From: Gracilaria domingensis
Lineage: Eukaryota; Rhodophyta; Florideophyceae; Gracilariales; Gracilariaceae
DNA length: 64,000 nt
NCBI GenBank assembly: GCA_022539475.1
Contig: VCMS01000024.1
Coordinates: 124,001-188,000 of the forward strand
Direction: 5' to 3'
This document shows positions 18,201-26,929 of the stretch, piece by piece. The notes beneath the pieces were generated by a model. The model had not been told where the DNA came from and made no database searches. It worked only from the letters and a program-made list of their open reading frames with translations. Position 1 is the stretch's first letter. Each line of letters starts with the position of its first letter. Both the position numbers and the translations under genes were made by a program.

Positions 18201-20678
18201 AACCGCGTCAAACTGCGGAAGTACTCCAAGAAGTTGGTACTCTTCCCTGCCAGGGCTCCACTTGAATTCGTGGCAATTGACTTGCTCGGCGAGTTTATCC
18301 GCACTCGCCGGGGAAACCGGTTTCTACTTGTGATCACCGACCGTTTTTCTAAACTGGTACGGACTGTGCCTTTGACGAAGGTTACCGCCAGTGCGGTCGC
18401 CCAAGCTTTCGTTACACACTGGGTTTTTGTCTACGGACCGCCGATTGACCTATTATCGGACAATGGACCGCAGTTTACGGCTAAGTTCTTTCAGGACGTT
18501 TGCCGCATCTTGCGGATCCAAAACTGGTTTACGACAACATACCACCCCCAGAGTAATGGGCAGGTTGAACGTTTTAACCGCACAATGCTCAATGCATTAC
18601 GGACATTCGTTGCCGAACATCCGTCGGAGTGGGATCAATACACCGATGCGGTGACATATGCCTACAATACGCAGGTTCATCGCACTACTCAGATCTCGCC
18701 GTTCGAGCTTGTGCTATCACGCGTTCCACCTTCGGTGGCTATCGAGCCACAGCCAACTTTGGATAAGTTCCCCTCGCCTCGTCTACACAGGGACGCCTGG
18801 AAGGCCTGGCTTAAGAACATCATTCCTACAGTTAGGCAAAACATCGATAAGGCACAAGCCGCGTACAAGCGGAATTTCGACGCACGAATGCGCAGGGATG
18901 CCCCTCAGATCAGGGAAGGTAACTACGTCTTCCTACGGAAGGAATACTATAACCCGGAAAAGGAGAAGAGGCATAAGCTCTCTCCTATCGCGGACGGCCC
19001 CTACAGGGTTATTTCTATCACCGATACAACGGTTGTCCTCGATATTGAGGGTGAACACGAGCGTTTTTCGCGCGATCGCGTAACGCCTGCGCCACAGCCT
19101 GTTCGTCAGGAAAAGCAACCGGAAATGCCGGACAGCGCTACGCCTACTGTGGACCAAGCCGCGACAGCGGGAGAGCGCGCTTCGTTGTCAGTCCTGCCGC
19201 ATCCTAGCCGCGGACTTGCTGATTTGCCGGCAAAGCCGGAAGCTAACCCGCCAGTCTCGAACGCCGCACATGTCCACACGCGGATACTGGCCCCTCAGGG
19301 GATACTCACCACCACCCCCGACGCTCCAACTGAGAAGGGGGAGGAGGAGGTAAGTCGCTCGATTTCGTTGTCGCCGTCGTCGACGGAAGTGCCTTTGCAG
19401 GCCTCCGGGCCGCACGCAAGTCGTGGTGAAAGCACGCGGACGCGCGACGTACAGCCGAAGATTCGGAAAGAGGCGAGAAACGCGCAGTTATCGCGGAAGC
19501 CTAAAGAGGAACGCACCACTTCGGTGGAGCACGAAGCCGGAGAACCAGAAGAACACCAGGATGTAGCTGCTGCAGAAGTCGCCGCTTCGCCCGCGGATAG
19601 CACTGTACGGCCGTCACAGACGGAAGGACAAGAGCCTGCCCCAGCTGTGCAGCGTGAGACCGGTACGCCGGAAAAGAGGGTGGTAACCACCGCAGCAGCC
19701 ACGTCGAATGCGGAAAGTACATGCCCGCCGCAGTCGGAGCCCGGCAGCGGCAGCGCACTCGCGTCAAAAGAAGCCGGAAGACCGGAAAAGAAGCCTGTCC
19801 AGAAAGACCGTGTTGTTACGGCAGACCCGATTTCGGGAGATTTTATTGAAGCATCGAGTAATGAAGCCGTTGAAAACACGGAGGAAACCGCCGCAACAGC
19901 AGGCCGACATGCCACAGTAGGTGGGCAGCAGCCCAACGCTGCACACGCGCGCACGCTGCGCCAAGTGTCTGGCTTCGCCGGCGATCCGCCTCCAGTGGAG
20001 GGTGACAACACACGAGCCGGGCACGTGCCCGCTGTAAGGATTGCGGCCGCCGGAAACGGAAATTCCGAATTTGAATCGGCAACGCACAGCCGTGCAACGG
20101 CGCAGGCCCCACCGCCAGCAATGCTTGGCAAGGCGTCGCCTCGGCACGTGCCACGGCACCACTCGCTGGCACACCGCATTGCGGACCGTTCACCCTCACT
20201 TCGGGAGATCTTGCCGGAACGCCGGAAGCTCGCTATTCGAGAACACCGAAGCTCGGTAACAGCCCGACAATACGGGAAGGAAAGCCAGAACTCTGGAAGC
20301 CGGAATGACATGGAAACACCATGGTCAAAATGGCTCTCGCCTGGCGTACAGGATGTCTTGCCGTCAGGACGGAAGCCGAAAGTAACCAATGAAGCCCACG
20401 ACGGGAGAGGTAACAACGACACCTCGAGAGAGGATACATCGACAAAGCCGCATCCTGCGCGGAAGGTCCTCGATGAGGAGTATGTCATTGACCGTCTGGT
20501 AAGTCACGGCTACGCCCCTGACGGGGAACTACTGTATCGAGTCCGTTGGTACGGCTACGCCTCTTCAGAGGATACGCACGAGCCCATTGAGCACTTGCCT
20601 CGCTCGAAGGTCTTGCAGTACCACCGTCGCACACGGACACCGATACCGGCTACGCTGGACAAGGCCCAAGTGGGTTGA
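15273..20678 (+). CDS. Gypsy pol with chromodomain
   Basis: An open frame of 1801 codons; the first in-frame ATG is at 15357. Order: aspartic protease (VLDTGAGPNFLV, about 15430), reverse transcriptase (about 16480-17150, catalytic YLDD at 16917-16928), RNase H (AVDTDASDYQVG, about 17360), integrase zinc domain (HLSHYAKLSAHPGG ... CSDCAKN, about 18060-18200) and integrase core (about 18250-18700, with DNGPQFTAKF and NGQVERFNR). A disordered linker of about 450 residues rich in Pro, Ala, Glu and Thr follows, and then a chromodomain near the end (YVIDRLVSHGY ... YRVRWYGYASSEDTHEP, about 20476-20610). This is the standard Ty3/gypsy order; the chromodomain places it among the chromoviruses. Confidence 0.96.
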   Translation: MNSEHLGVLRRPWIRSKNSRFPDRVLVMAKRNYKVYADLGVSDQYMVRQLSVLDTGAGPNFLVESMIPPHLRSRVRAAPQIDIADANNRPLSTVGVIDLLVRLGRYVAKLDFLVCKQLAAPVILGCDFCDRFVDAIRPRKRTIEMEDGTTVPIVRRPLRRALKKQVPLPAAQKPTADERKSTKLRVARPISIPPESQVWVTVTSPQCGLQTVQPLPALQEKHQLALANGIVFVEPEKPFQVLVANFSRFSQRLVRSQVIGSLLPHPAAIVPTQVSIAEVLGILEAEEGEAERNNSETTGPNSSSEDATPTSSDANNRSLSKEAMPTSSDSNDTDLSAADTKDKAVQELESLDLEHVPETHRDKLRHMLEEFTPMWDGTLGKIGITEHRIDLLPNTRPISQHPYRAGPTARQEEKAQVEKMLRAGVIEPAQSPWASPVVLAPKADGSWRFCIDYRKLNAATVKDVYPIPRMDECIDSLGDAKVFTTLDANWGYWQVPVRAEDRDKTAFVCHEGLYRFNRMPFGLTNAPATFQRAVDILLARFKWKTCLVYLDDIIVYSSNLDEHLTHVRDVMRVLRDAGITLKLKKCEFFTETVRYLGHVIRPGRLSIDEVRVKSLKEAKHPRTQTELRSFLGLCNVYRRFIPNFADIAAPLNELLRKGQPVDLEEFDNRKVAAFSSLVDAVTSPPVLSLPRAGLPYAVDTDASDYQVGCALFQTTNDGERLPIGYWSRSLNVHERNYSVSEKECLAVVWALQTLRPYLMGTRFIVHTDHSALRWLLSIAEPSGRLMRWRLRLSEFDFEIRNKKGLLNTQADALSRLETAAEAAPVDDLEIPCFLVEDGSSDADEESEGWDIYDAVLAVSDTQPEPGSFVPIKPEELIREQHTDRFCTEIRSRLNGGAQLPFVENDQGFLIRTVGNRPQIVVPHSLQSRVLHLSHYAKLSAHPGGRKLYYTVRKDFYWPAMAFDAYATVRGCSDCAKNRVKLRKYSKKLVLFPARAPLEFVAIDLLGEFIRTRRGNRFLLVITDRFSKLVRTVPLTKVTASAVAQAFVTHWVFVYGPPIDLLSDNGPQFTAKFFQDVCRILRIQNWFTTTYHPQSNGQVERFNRTMLNALRTFVAEHPSEWDQYTDAVTYAYNTQVHRTTQISPFELVLSRVPPSVAIEPQPTLDKFPSPRLHRDAWKAWLKNIIPTVRQNIDKAQAAYKRNFDARMRRDAPQIREGNYVFLRKEYYNPEKEKRHKLSPIADGPYRVISITDTTVVLDIEGEHERFSRDRVTPAPQPVRQEKQPEMPDSATPTVDQAATAGERASLSVLPHPSRGLADLPAKPEANPPVSNAAHVHTRILAPQGILTTTPDAPTEKGEEEVSRSISLSPSSTEVPLQASGPHASRGESTRTRDVQPKIRKEARNAQLSRKPKEERTTSVEHEAGEPEEHQDVAAAEVAASPADSTVRPSQTEGQEPAPAVQRETGTPEKRVVTTAAATSNAESTCPPQSEPGSGSALASKEAGRPEKKPVQKDRVVTADPISGDFIEASSNEAVENTEETAATAGRHATVGGQQPNAAHARTLRQVSGFAGDPPPVEGDNTRAGHVPAVRIAAAGNGNSEFESATHSRATAQAPPPAMLGKASPRHVPRHHSLAHRIADRSPSLREILPERRKLAIREHRSSVTARQYGKESQNSGSRNDMETPWSKWLSPGVQDVLPSGRKPKVTNEAHDGRGNNDTSREDTSTKPHPARKVLDEEYVIDRLVSHGYAPDGELLYRVRWYGYASSEDTHEPIEHLPRSKVLQYHRRTRTPIPATLDKAQVG

Positions 20679-21187
20679 CCACCCACGTCTCTATTGAGCA
20701 CAGCCGTCCCAGACGGAATATGCCGCCTCATGCGGACAGTATTGCATTACGCAAGAATATGCCGCGTCAAGCGGATGCAACTTGAAGTTAACTCGAGATC
20801 ACTTAGCCGCCTCAGGCGGACCAGGCCGCTCTAAGCGGACAGCTTTTCGCTGAACAAACATGCCGCGAAATGCGGAAGCCACTTACAGTGGAGAAGAAGA
20901 TAAAGAAGAAAGAAGCCTAAGAAGAAGGAGAAGAAGCCAGGAAACTGGAAGAAAGACTAAGAAGTTTTATCGCTACAGCCGCTTGTGCGGAAAAGTTACC
21001 CCTCTCTTGTGGGCCATTCGCAACAGCCTCAAACGAGGTATTGCCCACTGAGAAGGGGGAGAGCAAGACGAAGAGTTGAGCCAAGCCAGCACGGCTGGAG
21101 AAGTTTACCTCTAACTATTGAGTCGCCCCTCATCATCGGGGTCTATTGCGGACTACCGCAGCCCGTCGGGGATCGCGAGCCGGGGAA
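20679..21187 (+). repeat. Cluster of about a dozen 13-nt mini-hairpins after gypsy pol
   Basis: The non-coding stretch after pol contains many perfect 4-bp stem, 5-nt loop inverted repeats. Most have the form CCGC-N5-GCGG: 20723-20735, 20762-20774, 20807-20819, 20826-20838 and 20863-20875. Variants keep the geometry but change the stem: CCGT/ACGG at 20704-20716, TTGC/GCAA at 20742-20754, CAGC/GCTG at 20840-20852, CCAC/GTGG at 20879-20891 and CCAG/CTGG at 21086-21098. One copy has a 4-nt loop (20979-20990). A purine-rich patch (20890-20960) and an internal polypurine-tract copy (21049-21061) lie among them. Confidence 0.85.
21049..21061 (+). repeat. Internal copy of the gypsy polypurine tract
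   Basis: TGAGAAGGGGGAG is identical to the tract directly before the 3' LTR (23027-23039) and to a third copy inside pol at 19331-19343. Copies two and three bracket the antisense open frame. Confidence 0.8.
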
Positions 21188-22987
21188 TTACGGGCCGGAC
21201 GGCCCAGCACCTGGGGTGCCCCCACTACCGGGAGCCCCGGAGAAGCGCTGTGCCGCTATTGCTTGCAACTCCGACTCGTCGGTCACCGTATCGGGAACGG
21301 CCACTCCCACGCCTCGAAGGAAGTCGCGAATGACCGCCGCTCGCGGAGTGAGAGAAGAACTGCCGCCCACGGCGGATGCTACATCCTGAGCCCACGGGCC
21401 GGTCGGAGCGGGAGCCGCTACAGCGGGTGGGTCAACGATCACGACTTCGTCGTCATCTCCCGTAGTGTCGGGCTCCGAGGCAACCCCCACTGGGCTCCCC
21501 TCATCCATGGGACTTCCTCCCTCTGCAGGGTCATCACCGTCATCGTCGACGTATACGAACCCACGCGGGTGCCCTTCCGGGATATATCGCTCCTCTCGGC
21601 GGCGACCAGCCGCCTCAGCGGGGCCAATTACCTCCCAAATCCACGGGTCAAAGTATACGAAGTCGCCGGCGTTGACGTTCCGTCCGGGAGAACGGTCCGA
21701 CTGCCGGCGGACTCCGTCGGAAACCTGACTAGCAGGCACCTCATTCCAGTCAATCTGGTCAATGACGTCCACCAACGCGGTGGCTTCGCGCGCATTGCGG
21801 ACCGAGCCGAGCACTTCGGAGAGATCCAACGCTCGGATCGCTTGCCGGATGAGTTCCGGGATGAACCAAACTCGGTACGAATCATATGCCTCGATGAGGA
21901 GGAAAGCCGCAACGCGGACGGTCCATTCTGTTGCCAGGATGCTCCACAGGCCGCGAGGCGGATCGTTCATGAAGTACGAGCCTATGTAAGTTAGGCAGGG
22001 CGGTAGCTCTACGTGACACCCTCGTGGGACTTCGACCGCAGGCCAGAATGACGGCAGCGGCAGGTATCGCCCAGTATGGGAGTGACGCGCAATGCGTTCC
22101 ACCTCCGTGCACTGGTACGGCACCAGTACCCCGAAGCGGGAACGCCATTTCCTCTCGAAGCGGAGGCCTTCATGAAATTGAGACCGTCCAGGACGGCGAA
22201 GGAACCGGAACTCGGCGCGAAGGATCGGCCGCGCCCACAGGATCAACTCCTGCTGCGGCTGAACGGTATCCGAATATCGGTCAATTTCGTCCAACGCGTT
22301 GGCTAGATGGTCGCCGTAGCCGACCTCGCCGAAAGTTCGGTAACGTGCCACATCGTACTGGTACTGTGCCGGCACCGGATGTTCGTTCGGAGCTCGGAAG
22401 TGTCGCGCGTACCCAATGCGGGCCATCTCATTGCGAGCGAATTGTCTCGTCCCGTTTCGACCTACAAACAGGCAGCTCGGTATAACCGCAACGCGGGCGA
22501 TCCAGTCCCATGAACGGGTAACGTCAGCAGGAAGCCCACCAGGGAGTTGACCGTCGACAGCGTACGAATCGACGAGCTCTGTATCCCGAACGGCTTCGGC
22601 GTCAAACCAGGGAGCCTGGGCAAAAAGGAAACTGTGCCGGTGGGGATCCCGGATGCGTAACGCGCCTGCGGTAGGCCATCCACCCAGCGTAGCTGGCATC
22701 TCGGCGTTGAACCAATCCCACACGGGCGCGGGACCAGCCTGAGCTGGAGCGTGATCTTGTCCGGAAGAACCCGGCTGGGAGGCAGCCGCCGACTGCGGGA
22801 GAGGAACAGACCGGAACGGCGGGTTCGATACTTGCATGCGTGCCGTCGAGGACGGAGGGCCGTTCGGTGCGTTGGACATCGCGGGAGGGCTCGAGATGAC
22901 GAGGTTCGCTACTGACACCGGAGGTGTTGGTGGCTCCGAACAGTTCTCGGCAGACCCGTCTTGGGAGACTTCCTTATATACCTCCAT
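21188..22987 (-). CDS. Large antisense open frame inside the gypsy element (unknown function)
   Basis: A 599-codon open frame begins with ATG (MEVYKEVSQDGS) on the strand opposite to gag-pol and fills the space between pol and the 3' LTR. The first 65 and last 110 residues are Pro/Ser/Gly-rich or acidic. Residues about 90-430 look folded, being rich in Trp, Tyr, Phe and Arg (for example VWDWFNAEMPATLGGWP and RVWFIPELIRQAIRALDL). I recognise no known domain. A TATATAAG box, identical to the LTR one, lies on this strand at 22973-22980, just inside the frame. If it is used, the first downstream ATG is at 22879 (MSNAPNGPP), giving 563 residues. Large extra antisense frames at this position are known from some plant gypsy lineages; whether this one is related is not known. 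Confidence 0.75.
   Translation of the reverse strand: MEVYKEVSQDGSAENCSEPPTPPVSVANLVISSPPAMSNAPNGPPSSTARMQVSNPPFRSVPLPQSAAASQPGSSGQDHAPAQAGPAPVWDWFNAEMPATLGGWPTAGALRIRDPHRHSFLFAQAPWFDAEAVRDTELVDSYAVDGQLPGGLPADVTRSWDWIARVAVIPSCLFVGRNGTRQFARNEMARIGYARHFRAPNEHPVPAQYQYDVARYRTFGEVGYGDHLANALDEIDRYSDTVQPQQELILWARPILRAEFRFLRRPGRSQFHEGLRFERKWRSRFGVLVPYQCTEVERIARHSHTGRYLPLPSFWPAVEVPRGCHVELPPCLTYIGSYFMNDPPRGLWSILATEWTVRVAAFLLIEAYDSYRVWFIPELIRQAIRALDLSEVLGSVRNAREATALVDVIDQIDWNEVPASQVSDGVRRQSDRSPGRNVNAGDFVYFDPWIWEVIGPAEAAGRRREERYIPEGHPRGFVYVDDDGDDPAEGGSPMDEGSPVGVASEPDTTGDDDEVVIVDPPAVAAPAPTGPWAQDVASAVGGSSSLTPRAAVIRDFLRGVGVAVPDTVTDESELQAIAAQRFSGAPGSGGTPGAGPSGP
22973..22980 (-). promoter_or_regulatory. Possible TATA box for the antisense open frame
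   Basis: TATATAAG on the minus strand has the same octamer as the LTR promoter. It overlaps codons 3-5 of the longest version of the antisense frame and lies about 95 bp upstream of the next in-frame ATG at 22879. Confidence 0.4.
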
Positions 22988-23040
22988 CGCGAGGCGTATC
23001 GAGCCGACGGAGTCGGTGTCTCAGCCTGAGAAGGGGGAGA

Positions 23041-23897
23041 TGTAGAGCAAAACGCCCTTTGTGGGGATGCACCGAGGTGCTTTTCATAGTTTGTTGATCC
23101 GTTACCGGCTGCGACACCTCAGGTTATGAGAGGCTACTGGGGTAGTGCCCCTATTTTGGGGTATGCCTAGGAAGGGTAGTATTTCTGCACACGTGTGCCA
23201 AGTTGGCCCGATCGCGCGGGCCCCGTGGCAAGCATGCCACGGGGGCACACCTGTAGTGTATTGGCCGGCAGCGCCGGATAGTTAGATATTTTAATTGATA
23301 TTTTCAAGTGCCGTATATAAGTGGCGGCACTTGCCGCCACTGTACGGGAAGTAAACCTCAACGAGGCCTTTGGCTCTGATCTTCTTGCCGCTTGCGCACG
23401 GTCACCAGCCCCATCCTGGGGAATACCGCCGCAATTCCGGGCTGATCAACCAACCTCCGTCCCTGAGGAGTACTAATCCGTCGTCACGGCACTTTTCTTA
23501 TCTATTTTATTGTTGTCATTTCCGTCTTACGGCTTTCGCTACTCTGCCCTACATTGTAGGTTTGTTTTATTTGTCTCGGGAGTTTTCCCGCTTATCGCGA
23601 GTCAGTGCTCCGCAGTGCGGCTCGTTTGTTGATCTTTTGTCGTCCCATACCGTTGGGCTGGATACCCCCACTCGCTGTGGCTCGCCGGAACCATCCGGAT
23701 ACCTACGCCGATTCTACCCCTTCTACCTCCGACTGCACGCCCAGATCGGGGCCACCCGGATTTACACCCGGCTCGTGTTGGCCCTATCGGAGGGTTCTGC
23801 CGCTCGACTGCCCTTCACAGGGAGCAGGGCCTGAACACCCTGAGGTGCTCGTCCGCGACGCGGCTTGTTGTTTTCCCGTCGAGGGTTTTGCACCACA
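23041..23897 (+). repeat. Gypsy 3' LTR (857 bp)
   Basis: It has the same length and ends as the 5' LTR and is preceded by the polypurine tract ending at 23040. Sequence and conceptual translations read across both LTRs agree, which indicates a very recent insertion. It is followed by the CTGTA duplication at 23898-23902. Confidence 0.95.
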
Positions 23898-23902
23898 CTG
23901 TA
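23898..23902. repeat. Gypsy target-site duplication, right copy (CTGTA)
   Basis: It matches 12121-12125 and marks the right border of the nested gypsy element within copia reverse-transcriptase sequence. Confidence 0.92.
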
Positions 23903-26755
23903 CAGCATCATCAATGGGATGACACTGTCTGCTGGGGGTTGGAAGCTGGGGGGAAGCCATTTGATGCTTTGGTGTTGATCGAGATTCGCTAGTTCTGCGT
24001 CGTGGGCTTGTCGCCATTGGTCTGCGTCTGGATAAAGTCGGGCTTGCTTCAGAGAGGCGGGGGGCGGCGTGTTAAGGTTGACATCCGCTGGGATATGTTG
24101 GTGTGTACTGGCTCTTGCTTTGAAGGCATGATGCAAGCTGATGGTTGGGTCTGTGGTCTTGTGATAGGGGTGGAAGTCTTGGACTCTTACGTGATGGTAT
24201 TGTTTTGTTTCCACGTTTTGCACGGTGATGTGGGTGAGTGAGGTTGCATACATATATCTTACGGCTTGCGACCTGGTGTCCATTTTTGTTTTGGGAGCAT
24301 AGTTGGGGATTGTCCCGAGTTCGCCGAAAGTGAAAAGGTAGGTTAGTTCGGGTTTAACCCCGTACCATTTGTGGTATGGCGAGGTGTTGATGCTTTGATG
24401 ATGCAAGAGATTGTACTTGAAAATGGTGTCTCTGGCGGCATCTTCCCAGTAGCTGTCCGGGAGTTGGGCTGCTTGAAGTAATGCTCGTACGGATTCCATG
24501 ACCGTGCGGTTAAATCGCTCGGCGATAGAGTTTTCTTGTGGCTGGTGTGGGGTCCTGAGATGATGTTTGAGATGGTATTGGTCGTACACTGTTTTCATAC
24601 GCTGCGAGGTGTATTCTTTAGCGTTGTCGGTTCTAAAGTGCGTAAGCGGGTGGTGCATCTTGTGGGCGATGTGGTGGAGTGTTTGATCGATGTAGTATGG
24701 GATGTCTTTGCGTTGCGGAAGGAAATGGGCAAATGCGAATCTACTTGTCGCGCATATGAGTGTGAGTATATGGTTGTTGCCGTGTGTTGAAGTAGGTTTC
24801 ACTGGCCCGCATGTGTCGGAGCTGATGTAAGCTCCTACCGGATAATCGTGATGTTTGGGTTTGTGTGGCTCGGGGTGGAGTTTCGCGGCATTGCACGCGG
24901 TGCAGGTGAGTGTTGTGTTGGGAGATAAGGCTGCTGGCATGGTCGGTATCAAGCGATGTTTGGCCGTGAGGGCTAATTTGCCTGGGTGCGCGTGGTTTAG
25001 CTTGATGTGCCAGGCTTGAGTGTGCAGTTGGATGTTGGAGGGCTTGGGCGGATGCACTGGGTTGTGTAGCGTGGATAGATGCGGTGTTTTTGTGGTGGTT
25101 CGTGTTGATGTGGTGACTGGGGGTGCTCGTGGTTTGGTGATAGGTTGTGTGCGCTGTGGGGAGGTTTTGGGTGGTGTGGATGTCTTGGGAGTGATATGAT
25201 GTTTACGAGATATTGTTCTTGAAGCGTAGGCTGTTGTCTGGTTGACTATAGTGCCGTTGAGCACGTACTGCGATCCATTCCAGTGAGCTGTAGCCATGAG
25301 CTGTGAGGGCTTGGTGTTTGTGTTGATGATGTGGCCCTTGTTGGCTGTGAAGTTGACTTTCCCGTATCGTTGTGCTAATTCGTGCACCGATAGGAGGTTG
25401 TGCTTCAGGTTTTTGTTGGCTACCGCATATGTGCTGATTGTCTTATTAGTCTTGCTGGGTAGGATGCGCAGGGTTCCATGGTGGGAGCACCTGCTCAGCT
25501 GTTGCGTCGCAGATTGCGTAAATGTGGAGTTGGTCAGGGGTTTCATGTTTGTAGTTGGCGTGATGATGTGGGAGGGTGTGGCGCCACTGTCCAAGAGAAA
25601 CTTACCCGTTGTGTCGGTTTCTGCTTCTGATGTTACGTCGACTGGAGGGGGGGGGGGCGGTAGCTGATGTGCAGCAAAACCTGGTGGGGCGGGTAGTGCC
25701 GGTTGGGGGTTGTGATAATACCACTGTGCGAGATTGGCTTGTGGCTGTCGATTCTTGGGATGGGCGGGGTCACGGCATTGCGCATCGGTGTGCTGAGGGC
25801 GGATGCCCTTGCTTAGATGATGTTGGCATGGTTTGCCTTTGAAGGGGGTGCGTATGCGTGTTTGGGGATTGGAACGTATGTTGGAAGGACCGGCTGTGCC
25901 ATAGTCCCCGGTGAAACGGAGTTGGGACGTGTTGTAGGCTGCCATTCTGTTCATACGTTGTGCGAACTTGTGCATTTCCTTCAATCGGCGGGTGAATTCT
26001 GAGATGGTGGTTGGTTTGTTGGATAGGAACTGGAATACGATGTTGGTGAAGTTGGGGTTGGTCTGCAGGCCTTCGATGAGGAAGTCTACTGTGGTTTCTT
26101 CGTCGTTGATTTCCGGGTACCTGGAGGCTAGCATTCGTTCTCTGACTTCGCGATGTGCTTTGACATAGTCATCGATTTTGGTGTCTTCATCGAACGTGAT
26201 GCTTTCTGCTTCCGTCTTGAGAAATTTATTGTCCTCCTTTGTGTGACGGTTGACTTGTGCTAGTACTCTTTGGTACAGATCGAATGGGGTCGGGTCGTCG
26301 TTTGGGTTAAAGATCTGCCCTAGGATGGAGGGCGGGACGGTGCATAAGATGGCATTGTTTAGCGTGGCTTGTTTGCCTTCAAACTGTGGTAGCTCCGCTG
26401 GGTCTATCGGTGGGGATGGGTTGGAGGTAAGGTGAGCTGTAGCTTGTAGTTTTTTGGCGTAGTTCCGTATGGAAAACTCCCAGTACGTATAGTTATTGGG
26501 ATTGAGGCGGGGGAGTGAGGGATGGACGGGTGTTGTGTGATTGTTTTGCATCGTGAGTTGAGTAGTGTCTTGAGGCGTATGTTGGTCTTCTGCTGCGGTT
26601 ACTGCGTTGGCGTATAGGTCTTGGGTGAGTTGCTCGAGTTCTTTTGTTGTTTCCCGTCGAAGACGACGGGCGAGACGGTTGTAGGCCTCCGTGTTGGTGA
26701 ACGAAGTGTTGTTGGGGGTGGGGGTTATGTTTTGTTTTGCGTGTGGCCCATAACC
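23903..26755 (-). CDS. Copia Gag, protease, integrase and start of reverse transcriptase
   Basis: The minus-strand frame carries, in order: a copia-type Gag (YVKAHREVRERMLASRYPEI, FLIEGLQTNPNF), a Cys/His cluster (CQHH...HTDAQC), the protease motif LLDSGATPSHI, the pre-integrase zinc region (WHIKLNHAHPGKLALTAKH ... CTACNAAK), the integrase core (SSDTCGPVKPTSTHGNNH, FRTDNAKEYTSQ, ENSIAERFNRT) and the first residues of the reverse transcriptase up to the gypsy insertion. Thr, His, Pro and Asn are unusually frequent. It is the 5' half of the split element; the 3' half is at 10653-12125. Confidence 0.9.
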
Positions 26756-26851
26756 TGTGAGAAGGGAGAGCTCTGCCTCCACTTTACTGTCGCGAGCTCG
26801 CTCATCTCGCTGTCTTATCTAGTGTGGCATCTACTGTAAGGCTGATTGACA
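26756..26851 (-). repeat. Copia 5' LTR (96 bp)
   Basis: The plus-strand sequence runs from TGTGAGAAGG to GATTGACA and is followed by GTGTA (26852-26856). It lies only 78 bp upstream of the WBP2-like start codon. On the minus strand the LTR is directly followed by GGTTATGGGCC, the presumed primer-binding region. Confidence 0.9.
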
Positions 26852-26929
26852 GTGTACGAGCGGGGAACGGCTCCTTACCCATCTTCGTTTCACATAACAC
26901 ATAACTTGAACGATTGCTCGAGCTTTAGC

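Larger units (their letters stand above)
12126..23897 (+). mobile_element. Ty3/gypsy chromovirus with an extra antisense open frame
   Basis: This 11.77-kb element is on the plus strand, nested in the copia element, with a CTGTA duplication at both sides. It has 857-bp LTRs of equal length (12126-12982 and 23041-23897, TG...CA), and sequence read across both shows no difference. Gag is at 13147-15156, pol at 15273-20678 with a C-terminal chromodomain, and an opposite-strand frame at 21188-22987. A polypurine tract (TGAGAAGGGGGAGA) abuts the 3' LTR. Chromodomain gypsy elements (chromoviruses) are known to target heterochromatin through methylated histone H3. The element looks whole, with no breaks seen in the two main frames, and is very young. 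Confidence 0.95.
10542..26851 (-). mobile_element. Ty1/copia LTR retrotransposon, split by a nested gypsy element
   Basis: The element is on the minus strand, flanked by the 5-bp duplication GTGTA. Its LTRs are very short (96 bp at the 5' side, 138 bp at the 3' side) and begin TGT and end ACA. Without the insertion (12126-23897 plus one copy of its 5-bp duplication) it is about 4.5 kb. Domain order on the minus strand is Gag, aspartic protease, integrase, reverse transcriptase and RNase H, which is the copia order. The coding region is split within the reverse transcriptase by the gypsy insertion and otherwise looks largely whole. Near-identical LTRs suggest a young insertion, though older than the gypsy copy it contains. 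Confidence 0.93.
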
